DNA of 6,136 bases, from assembly GCA_030635465.1 (NCBI GenBank), contig DAOVYU010000076.1:1-6136 (forward strand), in the 5' to 3' direction. How positions within the stretch are numbered: the stretch's first letter is position 1; each line of letters starts with the position of its first letter. The position numbers and the translations under genes were made by a program. The notes under the pieces are model-generated. The model was not told the DNA's origin. It searched no databases and saw only the letters and a program-made list of their open reading frames with translations. The DNA comes from Bacteroidales bacterium (lineage in GTDB: Bacteria; Bacteroidota; Bacteroidia; Bacteroidales; JAADJA01). Positions 1 to 6,136 of this stretch are shown in pieces.

Positions 1-222
1 GGGAGCTGTTGAAAACATATTATTATATTGTACACCCTGGGAAGCAAACGCATCAAGATTTGGTGTATGAACATATTTATCTCCATAACACCCAAGATTT
101 TGACTAATATCTTCAGTAGTAATCCAAAGAATGTTAGGTTTTTCCAGATTTGATGATTTTGGATTATTGCAGCTAATAATAAAAAAAAGTAGTAAAAATT
201 CCAGAAAATATAATTTTTTCAT
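1..222 (-). CDS. Sulfatase (S1/alkaline phosphatase superfamily), lipoprotein, N-terminal part only
   Basis: The reading frame starts with ATG at 222 and is open to base 1, giving 74 residues; the gene continues beyond the left edge. Residues 1-18 are a lipoprotein signal (MKK, a Leu/Phe-rich stretch, then IISC with the lipid-carrying Cys at 18, followed by NNPK), so the enzyme is probably anchored in a periplasmic or outer membrane. The mature part begins PNILWITTEDISQNLGCYGD and continues with YVHTPNLDAFASQG and a final FSTAP. This is the classic start of formylglycine-type sulfatases: the first strand with metal-binding acidic residues, the GxYGD turn, and the TPNLDxxAxxG segment. In the family the catalytic Cys/Ser-x-Pro-x-Arg motif follows almost at once, so it should lie just outside the window and cannot be checked here. 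The likely role is hydrolysis of sulfate esters on a glycan. It lies 319 bases downstream of the toroid-fold gene, in the same direction. The family call is firm; the substrate is unknown. Confidence 0.9.
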   Translation of the reverse strand, partial: MKKLYFLEFLLLFFIISCNNPKSSNLEKPNILWITTEDISQNLGCYGDKYVHTPNLDAFASQGVQYNNMFSTAP

Positions 223-541
223 CTGTTTGTATTTTTAATTCATTAATTATCTGACTATTAGAAATCTTATTTAACATAATATTTTTGCTTCTCGCCCAAT
301 ATAATCATGCTCGTGTGTGTCAAAAATACTTGTCATGGGTGTTTCATGTTGAAGTTTTTTTTAAAATTTGCATTTATTTACGATCATTCTGAAAGTTCTA
401 TTTTTTTGGTCCAATTATCATATGATTTTTCGAGTTCCTTTCTTACTTCCCATATTGACTCTAACAAGTTATACATTTATCAAGGTCAAATTTCAACTTA
501 AATGATCATGAAAAATGGATGCTAATTCACTATATTTAACG
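223..541. other. Intergenic gap, leader region of the sulfatase gene
   Basis: This 319-base AT-rich stretch separates the stop of the toroid-fold gene from the sulfatase start. I see no convincing gene, RNA gene, terminator stem or repeat array. A 64-codon plus-strand frame at 307-501 has no ribosome site, is rich in Phe and Ser, and looks accidental. There is an 8-base palindrome ATGATCAT at 502-509 and runs of A and T near 355-367. The length leaves room for an independent promoter for the sulfatase or a long leader, whereas the two upstream genes are only 24 bases apart. Confidence 0.6.
321..328 (-). promoter_or_regulatory. Possible Bacteroidota -7 promoter element
   Basis: Read on the minus strand this is TATTTTTG, an exact match to the Bacteroidota -7 consensus TAnnTTTG, about 100 bases upstream of the sulfatase start. 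At the expected spacing upstream I do not find the companion TTTG (-33) box. Such 8-mers are common by chance in AT-rich DNA, so this is only a candidate. Confidence 0.2.
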
Positions 542-2461
542 TCAACTTACATAAACCTTTATTTCAACCTCATTATTTGCTAACTCTATTAGAACAGCTT
601 CCATTCCCGGGACAAAATTGAATATCCGCCCTTTTTCAGTTTCTAAGATATCTACCGAAACATTGGTTTCAACATTTACAATACCACAGGGTTTATGTAT
701 GGCAATTTTATTACTGGAGATAAAATCTATCCTTTCGTCATTGGTTGATATAACAGGCAGGAAAAATTTTATTCTTTTGAATTGATCCGTAGAAAAAGAT
801 TTTGCTTTTACAACTAAACCTGAGCTTTTAAAAGCATAATTTAACTCACACTTTATTGACCCTTCAGCCGGATGGTTTTGGTCTTCATCCACCAAATGGG
901 CAAGGACATTAAAAACAATCTCATCCTCTCTTTCAATAAAGCTAATATCTGCTTTCTTATCACTTATATTCATGAATAATCGGTTCTCATCAATAAACTC
1001 GAAACGAGGTGTTAATGGGATATTATAAATGTCTTTATCCATTTGCATATTGGCGCTTTCAATAGTTCTGTATTTATTCATGCTAGCAGTAATAAGCGGG
1101 CCAATCTTGTTATGCCATAGCATGGTTAACGCACCACCTGTTGCATGGCCATTCTTTATATGGTACTCCCTGTCATACCCTGTAATTGTACCACGCCAGT
1201 TGCCTTTTGCCACCAGCCAGGTTTGAATGTCAGGAAAAGGTTTCACGCCATATTCCTTTTCACGGGGCAAAGCAAGATTTGAAACAGGTTTGGGAATTTT
1301 TACCTGTTTGGATTTATGTAAAATAACAGCCAACGCCTTACAATGGGTAAAAGCATGATGCACACAAGGCAAGATACCATGAGAAACATAATGCGGCCCA
1401 CCGTAGAGGTAACCATTGTCGGTGCACTGGTCTAATAGTTTGGTATTTTGTAAAGCAACTTTATAAAATGCCGGGACTTTATCCGACAATAAAGCATAAG
1501 CCGGTTGGCAACCATCGGAAGTCCTGCTACCCCAATAAGTCCACTTAAAATTTCTTGTCCCCCAACTATTGTCCCATGCCCCATCAGGCAACATAAACTC
1601 CATGTGAGATTTCAATGATTTAGTGACAACATCCAATACCTCTTTATCATTGGTTAGTAATGCATACAAAACCAAGGCGGGGAGCGATTCCTCAACATTA
1701 TACCCCAGGTCGATGGGATAACAGCCTTTGGGGCTTTTTTGAAATTTCGGCTTTCCTTCACCAAAAAGGAAAGTATTCTCTTCTGTAAAGTACTTGAGTG
1801 ACTTATGTGCAAATTCTCTTCCTCTTAGGATGAATTTATTATTGCCCAGGTATTTACCTATGAGTGAAAATGCGTAGGAACTTGTTACCGGATAATTGAT
1901 GTTGCCATAATCCATTGTAAAGGTATTGTAAGCAAATTCGGTGGCTTTATTTAACCTTTCACTCCAGGTATCCCTGGTTTTTGATTCAAGAAGATTTCCG
2001 TGGTGGATAAGTGCTTCAGCTAATCCAATAGCGTAAAAAACTGTTGTTCCTTTCCATAACGAAACATTTACATCGTTCACCCAGGAGCCATCAGGGAAGC
2101 TTACCATCTCTTCCATCCAATTATAAAGGAGAATTGCTGCATCCAAATACTTCTGATCCTGCTTTTCTTCAGCCAAAAACATCAATGGGTATATTGCATC
2201 GCCAACCCGCCCATGTACCCTGGAGCAGGCAGGGCATAATATCCCCCCGTGAAGCCCCCTCATCTCAGGGTTATTAATTTGTAAACTTAACAAACGATCA
2301 GCCCATTGTTGTAAAAGATTGTAACTCAAACATAATAACTCATCGCCAGCATATTCATCAGTTCCACTATTTATTGTATTTGAATGAATATCTTTTGACA
2401 TTAACAGTCCAAAGCTTGCTATGCCTCCTGCTTTTAAGAAATTCCGCCTTGTTGCAATCAT
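542..2461 (-). CDS. Tat-exported (alpha/alpha)-toroid plus beta-sandwich protein, putative carbohydrate-active enzyme
   Basis: A complete 639-residue protein of a family I recognise only as uncharacterised proteins found near sulfatases and glycosidases. Residues 4-10 (TRRNFLK) followed by an Ala/Gly/Leu-rich stretch form a twin-arginine signal, so it is exported folded. Residues about 40-385 look helical, with repeated aromatic and DG turns (PDGSW 123-127, DGAWDNSW 293-300, TYWGSRTSDG 308-317, GGPHY 354-358), as in (alpha/alpha) toroids of polysaccharide lyases and unsaturated-glucuronyl hydrolases. Residues about 430-639 look like beta-sandwich; GHATGGALTMLWHNKIGP (438-455) recalls the C-terminal half of heparinase II/III-like lyases. 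Striking polar clusters are CPACSRVHGR (76-85) and CVHHAFTHC (366-374). This layout favours a lyase or hydrolase acting on a uronic-acid or other oligosaccharide, but no catalytic residues can be assigned. The start is fixed by the Tat signal; there is no strong ribosome site, as is usual in Bacteroidota. It begins 24 bases after the DUF4038 gene, so the two are very likely one operon. Confidence 0.85.
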   Translation of the reverse strand: MIATRRNFLKAGGIASFGLLMSKDIHSNTINSGTDEYAGDELLCLSYNLLQQWADRLLSLQINNPEMRGLHGGILCPACSRVHGRVGDAIYPLMFLAEEKQDQKYLDAAILLYNWMEEMVSFPDGSWVNDVNVSLWKGTTVFYAIGLAEALIHHGNLLESKTRDTWSERLNKATEFAYNTFTMDYGNINYPVTSSYAFSLIGKYLGNNKFILRGREFAHKSLKYFTEENTFLFGEGKPKFQKSPKGCYPIDLGYNVEESLPALVLYALLTNDKEVLDVVTKSLKSHMEFMLPDGAWDNSWGTRNFKWTYWGSRTSDGCQPAYALLSDKVPAFYKVALQNTKLLDQCTDNGYLYGGPHYVSHGILPCVHHAFTHCKALAVILHKSKQVKIPKPVSNLALPREKEYGVKPFPDIQTWLVAKGNWRGTITGYDREYHIKNGHATGGALTMLWHNKIGPLITASMNKYRTIESANMQMDKDIYNIPLTPRFEFIDENRLFMNISDKKADISFIEREDEIVFNVLAHLVDEDQNHPAEGSIKCELNYAFKSSGLVVKAKSFSTDQFKRIKFFLPVISTNDERIDFISSNKIAIHKPCGIVNVETNVSVDILETEKGRIFNFVPGMEAVLIELANNEVEIKVYVS

Positions 2462-2485
2462 TTAATTTACTTTATTACCAACTTT

Positions 2486-4201
2486 CTAATTTCTTAATAG
2501 AAGTAATACCCAGTCTTCATCAGCAGGTACTGGCCTGTCAGGAATAATCCATGCTGAACTATTTTTAGGCGAATCCTCTAATAATATTTCGACGCCATTT
2601 CTGGGGTCAAACCACTTAGCCATATAAGATTGGTTATCCAGATTTAAAAGCCGTATCATATTGCGCTCGTTCCCCCGCGGGATATAAACAACATAAATCA
2701 ATCCTGGTGCGGCTGCACACTGAGGCGGGGATATATTTTCGCTGGCAGGTAATGGATTCGGCTCTCCATTAACTGTCAGCCATTCACGATGGGGAACCAG
2801 TTCCCACCAGGGAATTGATTTAAAAAATTCAGAAACATGCTTCATCTGGTTTGCCCCGCCGTATTTTATTGCTTCCTGCCAGGGGGCAGGATCCATTTTA
2901 ACTTTTCCCGTTTCCCCCAAAGGATCTGATGGATCAAAAAACTGCCAAATACCCGCTGCTCCATAACCATATCCCGCTGAGCCGTTGAGGAAAGCAACCC
3001 ATGGTTGCCACCGGGCATGGTATTCATGGTTTTTGTCTGATGGTCGTTCATAATATCCCTCCGATAAAAACACAGGCTTAACAGGCTTAATATTGTAATT
3101 TTCCAACGATCTGTTATTTATATTGAACATTTGATCTGCCTGCTGACCCGTTTGTAACCAGTTGTGATCAAGCCATTCGGAATTATGGAAAGCAATTGAT
3201 GATTGTTGATTATGTGGTTCGGGCCAATTGATCCGGGAACTTGGATGAATGGAAACCGACTTATCGTATGGGTTGTATTCTTGCATTAAACCTCCAAGTT
3301 CTTCAATCTGGACTGGAGTCCAACCACAATCTTTTAGGGCATATTGATATTCACCCATTAAACTAAGAAATCCATTGTATGCACAGTACCGATTCGTTAA
3401 ATAGGCGCTTATCCGTTTTGCCCATACAATATCGAAGAAGCAATTAAGCTTTCCGAACCAGGTGACAGACGTAGCTGTTACCATACCATGATCCCATATT
3501 GACTTAATGCGTTGATCTAAAGATATCAGATAATCGGGGTTTAGCCGACTTAAATCATCGTCCGGGAAAGGATATCCTCCTTCATTTCGATAACCGTTTA
3601 TATTCTCTACATCACCAAATCCTCTTAAATATTGCATAAGAATAGTAGTGAATTGTTTCGATTTCCGATCCCTTAGATATTGGAAAAATGGACCATCTTG
3701 TTTATTGCCTAATCCACATCGACTGGTATTTATTGCCCAATTGGTGGCTGCTAAAAGAAAAAACGGAGTGCCGTCAGTATATTCAAAATACCTGCCATCT
3801 TTACTTATTTTCAAAAAACCATGGTAATTGGGGTTTAAGGCAATTTGTTCATTGGTGGGTGAATTTACAACCAAGGTACCTTTGCTGTTATTCAGTCCGG
3901 GGTCCTGAGAATTTGATTGATATGTCCATTTACCAGTCAATGTCGGGGCGAAACGCAGAATGTACTTCCGGTTTCCGTTCCAAATTCCATATATTTTTAT
4001 TTGCGTTTTAGTTTTCTGATGTGTAAAAACAGCAGAAACAGGGAAAAGCCACCATTCATAGGTTTCCTGAGCCTCAATCTGAACTTCCACAACTTCATAT
4101 TGAGTTATTGTGGAATGAAGTTTTGGATTATTATTACAAGAATAATTTAGAAATAACAATAAAGTAGTAATGCAAATAAAAAAAAACTGTTCCTTCTTCA
4201 T
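2486..4201 (-). CDS. DUF5060-DUF4038 apiosidase-like glycoside hydrolase lipoprotein with C-terminal collagen-binding-like module
   Basis: From the chosen ATG at 4201 the protein has 571 residues. Residues 1-22 form a lipoprotein signal (MKKEQ, a hydrophobic core, lipobox LNYSC with Cys22). Residues about 34-113 are a DUF5060-type beta domain (EVVEVQIEAQ to GTLVV). Residues about 125-470 are a DUF4038 TIM barrel, typical start YFEYTDGTPFFLLAATNW; GH140 apiosidases belong to this group. Candidate catalytic acids are Glu284 in LMGEYQY and Glu381 in FLSEGYYE, placed where the family usually has its two carboxylates. Residues about 485-571 match the collagen-binding-like C-terminal module, with YVVYIPRG and YMAKWFDPRNG. 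The role is probably exo- or side-chain-acting hydrolysis of a plant or algal glycan; apiose as the substrate is not established. An in-frame ATG lies 15 bases upstream (4216), but the second ATG has a good ribosome site and gives the usual MKK start. The gene follows the GDPD frame by 91 bases and is tightly followed by the Tat-exported gene. Confidence 0.9.
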   Translation of the reverse strand: MKKEQFFFICITTLLLFLNYSCNNNPKLHSTITQYEVVEVQIEAQETYEWWLFPVSAVFTHQKTKTQIKIYGIWNGNRKYILRFAPTLTGKWTYQSNSQDPGLNNSKGTLVVNSPTNEQIALNPNYHGFLKISKDGRYFEYTDGTPFFLLAATNWAINTSRCGLGNKQDGPFFQYLRDRKSKQFTTILMQYLRGFGDVENINGYRNEGGYPFPDDDLSRLNPDYLISLDQRIKSIWDHGMVTATSVTWFGKLNCFFDIVWAKRISAYLTNRYCAYNGFLSLMGEYQYALKDCGWTPVQIEELGGLMQEYNPYDKSVSIHPSSRINWPEPHNQQSSIAFHNSEWLDHNWLQTGQQADQMFNINNRSLENYNIKPVKPVFLSEGYYERPSDKNHEYHARWQPWVAFLNGSAGYGYGAAGIWQFFDPSDPLGETGKVKMDPAPWQEAIKYGGANQMKHVSEFFKSIPWWELVPHREWLTVNGEPNPLPASENISPPQCAAAPGLIYVVYIPRGNERNMIRLLNLDNQSYMAKWFDPRNGVEILLEDSPKNSSAWIIPDRPVPADEDWVLLLLRN

Positions 4202-4207
4202 CCTATT

Positions 4208-4213
4208 TCCTTT
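4208..4213 (-). promoter_or_regulatory. Shine-Dalgarno site deciding the start of the DUF4038 gene
   Basis: On the minus strand the sequence is AAAGGA, six bases before the ATG at 4201. It lies inside the codons that would follow the earlier ATG at 4216, which itself has only AT-rich sequence in front of it. This favours initiation at 4201. It is one of the few purine-rich ribosome sites in the window. Confidence 0.5.
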
Positions 4214-4292
4214 CATTAATTAAACCTGTAAATATCTATATTTCAGCTTTTAGGTGTTACTTAAATAAATAATTTGTCGGTGTTGGTCCGCT

Positions 4293-5306
4293 TCATTTAA
4301 CATTAATAGTTACAGGTGCAGATATTTTACTCATGCCATTATCAAAAACCTTCGCAGTTAATAAATAACTGCCTTCGGTAACATCAGACCATGAATATGT
4401 ATACGGGCTTGATGTGTCTTGGCCAATTAAACTTCCATTTCTATAGAATTCAACCTTTGTTATACTTGAATCAGTGTCTCCAACATTTACTTTAATTGTT
4501 ATAGTTGCACCCTCTATAAAACCAGCACCATTAACTGGATTTTTAATACTGCATGTTGGAATTTCATTATCTATTACATATAATGTAACATCAGGCTTAT
4601 CTGTTGAAACCCCATCGATATTGTGATTTTTTACAGAATCCCAATCTGTCTGGCTTTCTATCGGGTGGGACGAAAAGTAAGATACCCCGCCAGCATGCAC
4701 ATCATCTGCCTTGTAAGCTATTCTGCTTGATGCATGAATCCTGGAAAAATATCCACTTGATATTGCATTATTTAATAATGTCGTATCTCTGTTTACCCAA
4801 ATAGCATATTTTAGTTTATCACCATTATTCAAGGTTCTTGTATTATTTACCGCATCTACTGTAAACACCTCTAGAAAAACTCTGTCAAATAAATTCCTGG
4901 CTGCAATCTTGTCAATTATACTTTGGTATACAGCAGAACCAGGAGAAAGCTTATCAATTTTTGTATCCATTGATACAACTGAGTTTACCGGAGCATTATC
5001 AACAAAATAATCCAAAAATTCATCTAATGTGGGAACTTTTTCCCCTGCATATTCACTGCTAAAATGACTCCCTGCATCCAGAGTCTTGATTTGCGCAAGA
5101 GTTTTACTGTTTACCTGTATATTTGTACTTCCAAAAACTGTTTCTGCATTTGTAGTCCTGTCAAGTGTTTTATCATGCATTAGTATTATTTCACCATCTG
5201 CTGTTAGATTAAGGTCAGTCTCCCAATCCAGATTATTATCAGCACACTTTTTATATGCAGTTAAAGTGTTTTCCGGAGCCCATAATTTTCCGCCTCTGTG
5301 TGCCAT
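4293..5306 (-). CDS. Glycerophosphodiester phosphodiesterase (GDPD) domain plus Ig-like Big_7 domain, probably the 3' part of a truncated larger gene
   Basis: The only start codon available gives 337 residues. Residues 1 to about 245 are a GDPD TIM barrel: HRG (3-5), PENT (11-14), ETD with Glu29 and Asp31, HDKTLDRTT from His44, and a final DGVSTDKPD. These cover the catalytic His pair and most metal ligands; the family would hydrolyse glycerophosphodiesters to glycerol-3-phosphate and an alcohol. The later metal-binding Glu, usually in an E-x-K setting, appears as Asp114 in SMDTK, which could change metal binding. Residues 249-337 are a Big_7-like Ig domain (KVEFYRNGSLIG, SPYTYSW, AKVFDNG), a module normally seen on exported proteins. 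No secretion sorting tail follows it. The Met start is almost certainly not native: it sits directly in front of the catalytic HRG, there is no signal peptide or ribosome site, and the frame is open for another 129 codons upstream and encodes a recognisable domain. The 76-91 bases after it show no terminator. Confidence 0.85.
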   Translation of the reverse strand: MAHRGGKLWAPENTLTAYKKCADNNLDWETDLNLTADGEIILMHDKTLDRTTNAETVFGSTNIQVNSKTLAQIKTLDAGSHFSSEYAGEKVPTLDEFLDYFVDNAPVNSVVSMDTKIDKLSPGSAVYQSIIDKIAARNLFDRVFLEVFTVDAVNNTRTLNNGDKLKYAIWVNRDTTLLNNAISSGYFSRIHASSRIAYKADDVHAGGVSYFSSHPIESQTDWDSVKNHNIDGVSTDKPDVTLYVIDNEIPTCSIKNPVNGAGFIEGATITIKVNVGDTDSSITKVEFYRNGSLIGQDTSSPYTYSWSDVTEGSYLLTAKVFDNGMSKISAPVTINVK

Positions 5307-5693
5307 AATAGCTATTCTTTTTTCACTAATTACTCCATTTAAATAGAGTATTGCATCCGTGCCGTTAAAAGCTGATGGCGCAATAAATGTATAATCTACA
5401 TCACTTCCATCAACATCACTTTGATTATAATAAATACCAGCTGATGGATCAAACCATTTAGCAATGTATTTTTTACCGCTGTATAATCTTATTGTAACAG
5501 CTGGTGTCGCACTACTTATTGAACATGAAAGAAGTGTTTCAAGTTTATCATTATAATCTTCACATAAATCATTTGGGCCATAATTTGCTTCGCCTGTTGT
5601 TGCATTAGGATGATAAACAATATATTCATCTTCTAACGTATTATGTGCAATCTGTATCTGCCCTGGAGCTGTTTTTTGTGAAACACAGCGTAT
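5307..5693 (-). pseudogene. Start-less remnant of a collagen-binding-like module, in frame with the GDPD domain
   Basis: The frame of the GDPD gene continues upstream for 129 codons, to a TAG at 5694-5696, with no ATG, GTG or TTG before the Met of MAHRGG. The encoded segment contains DEYIVYHPN, TPAVTIRLYSG, KYIAKWFDPSAGIYY and GTDAILYL. It matches, in the same order, the C-terminal module of the DUF4038 lipoprotein next door (YVVYIPRG, NMIRLLNL, YMAKWFDPRNGV, DWVLLLL), so it is the end of a collagen-binding-like domain. It carries an insert of about 30 residues between the first two strands. Sense persists to about GQIQIAHNTLED (near 5655); above that it fades. The inferred intact protein had a signal peptide and probably a glycosidase domain upstream. 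That part is missing and replaced by a carboxypeptidase fragment in another frame. Confidence 0.75.
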
Positions 5694-6136
5694 CTATTTT
5701 CAGCAAGTCTTTATTTCTTAAACTATATATAAATGCATATAGGTTTTTTTGTGTATATGGGAAAGCCATACTAAAATAGGCACAGGTGTCTTCTTTTGAA
5801 AAAGAGTATTTAAATCCATTATGAGCATACGAATTTTCACCATACCATTTCCAGTTATTATCCTTATTAATACTATAAGCGGGACCACATTTTGTAAAGA
5901 CATCCTGTTGTGTAAACTGAAAATAAATTGTTCTGCCAGATATTCCTGTTATTTTAAAATACCAATAAAACCAATTGCCCTTAGTATCACGCAAATCAGG
6001 TTTTATCCAGATAGTATCATTATTAATTTTCTCGATAATAATATTTCCTCCGGGAAAATCAGAATGGATTTGACATTTTTTTTCTTGTGCAAATGAATTA
6101 TATATACTAATAATAATCCATAGCAAAACTATAACC
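5641..6136 (-). pseudogene. M14-type zinc carboxypeptidase fragment: signal peptide and N-terminal domain only
   Basis: The frame enters from the right edge and ends at a TAA at 5641. At the edge it reads VIVLLWIIISIYNSFAQ, the hydrophobic core and cleavage region of a signal peptide (probable cut after SFA), so the true start lies outside the window; the TTG at 6126 is not a credible start. The mature part, FPGGNIIIEKINNDTIWIKP, then GNWFYWYFKITG, YSINKDNNWKWYGE and FPYTQKNLYAFI, matches the beta-rich N-terminal domain that precedes the catalytic domain in cytosolic-carboxypeptidase-like M14 peptidases. In such proteins the HxxE zinc-binding catalytic domain follows. Here the frame ends within about 20 residues, so the whole catalytic domain is absent. 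The last residues after about LCFTK (SSRADTDCT) are most likely out-of-frame reading of the adjoining GDPD-gene sequence. A non-functional product is expected. Confidence 0.75.
5668..5689. repeat. Imperfect palindrome at the junction of the two gene fragments
   Basis: GCTGT at 5668-5672 pairs with ACAGC at 5685-5689. After one T/C mismatch, TTT (5674-5676) pairs with AAA (5681-5683), leaving the loop TGTG. It lies in the short interval where the carboxypeptidase frame loses sense and the collagen-binding frame begins. It could be a chance hairpin, or it could have promoted a deletion or template switch. It is not a convincing terminator, since no T-run follows on the minus strand. Confidence 0.4.

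Noticed and set aside
307..501. A 64-codon plus-strand frame in the gap before the sulfatase gene.
   Set aside because: No ribosome site, low-complexity Phe/Ser-rich product without recognisable domains, and opposite to every other gene; best explained as chance in AT-rich DNA.
4201..4216. The upstream ATG at 4216 as start of the DUF4038 lipoprotein.
   Set aside because: It would add MKGNR before the usual MKK signal start, and the AAAGGA site lies between the two ATGs; still possible but less likely.
4217..4292. A terminator or promoter between the GDPD and DUF4038 genes.
   Set aside because: Only a 3-base CGG/CCG inverted repeat without a T-run is present, and no exact TAnnTTTG with a -33 box was found.
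5086..5346. An 86-codon plus-strand frame with hydrophobic stretches opposite the GDPD domain.
   Set aside because: It lies antisense to the conserved catalytic motifs of GDPD, which fully explain the sequence.
5641..5700. A simple frameshift joining the carboxypeptidase and GDPD frames into one protein.
   Set aside because: No M14 catalytic domain exists between them, and the two sides belong to unrelated families, so restoring the frame would not give a sensible protein.
5821..6096. A 91-codon plus-strand frame overlapping the carboxypeptidase fragment.
   Set aside because: It is the complement of a frame with clear M14 N-terminal domain similarity; its product is hydrophobic noise.
1..6136. 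CRISPR arrays, tRNA or rRNA genes, and insertion sequences.
   Set aside because: I found no regularly spaced repeats, cloverleaf-like sequence, rRNA-like stretch or transposase motif on either strand.

Overview
The window looks like Bacteroidota DNA. It is AT-rich, every recognisable gene lies on the minus strand, start sites mostly lack a strong Shine-Dalgarno, and two proteins carry short Bacteroidota-type lipoprotein signals ending in S-C-N-N. The gene set (sulfatase, twin-arginine-exported toroid-fold protein, apiosidase-like glycosidase) resembles a polysaccharide utilization locus for a sulfated or decorated glycan. The organism and the substrate are inferences. No SusC/SusD pair, regulator or mobile element is visible.

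In transcription order (right to left): (1) 6136-5641 is the start of a secreted M14-type carboxypeptidase. Only its non-catalytic N-terminal beta domain is present, and its signal peptide runs off the window. (2) At about 5655-5690 that reading frame stops making sense, and a different frame opens that has no start codon. It encodes the tail of a collagen-binding-like module (5693-5307), runs without a stop into a glycerophosphodiester phosphodiesterase (GDPD) domain and ends with an Ig-like Big_7 domain (5306-4293). Two gene fragments are thus joined at a small imperfect palindrome (5668-5689), either by a real deletion or rearrangement or by an assembly chimera. (3) 4201-2486 is a complete lipoprotein with DUF5060, DUF4038 (apiosidase-like, GH140-like) and a C-terminal collagen-binding-like module. 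(4) Only 24 bases further on, 2461-542 is a 639-residue Tat-exported protein with a probable (alpha/alpha) toroid plus beta-sandwich, of a family I recognise only as uncharacterised. (5) After a 319-base gap, 222-1 holds the first 74 residues of a lipoprotein sulfatase that continues beyond the left edge.

Genes 3 and 4 are very probably co-transcribed, and the sulfatase is downstream in the same direction. A plausible division of labour is that the sulfatase desulfates, the DUF4038 lipoprotein removes a side-chain or terminal sugar, and the Tat protein cleaves an oligosaccharide in the periplasm. The GDPD-containing protein shares its collagen-binding-like module with the DUF4038 protein next to it. 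This suggests that the intact ancestor was a larger glycosidase-GDPD fusion.
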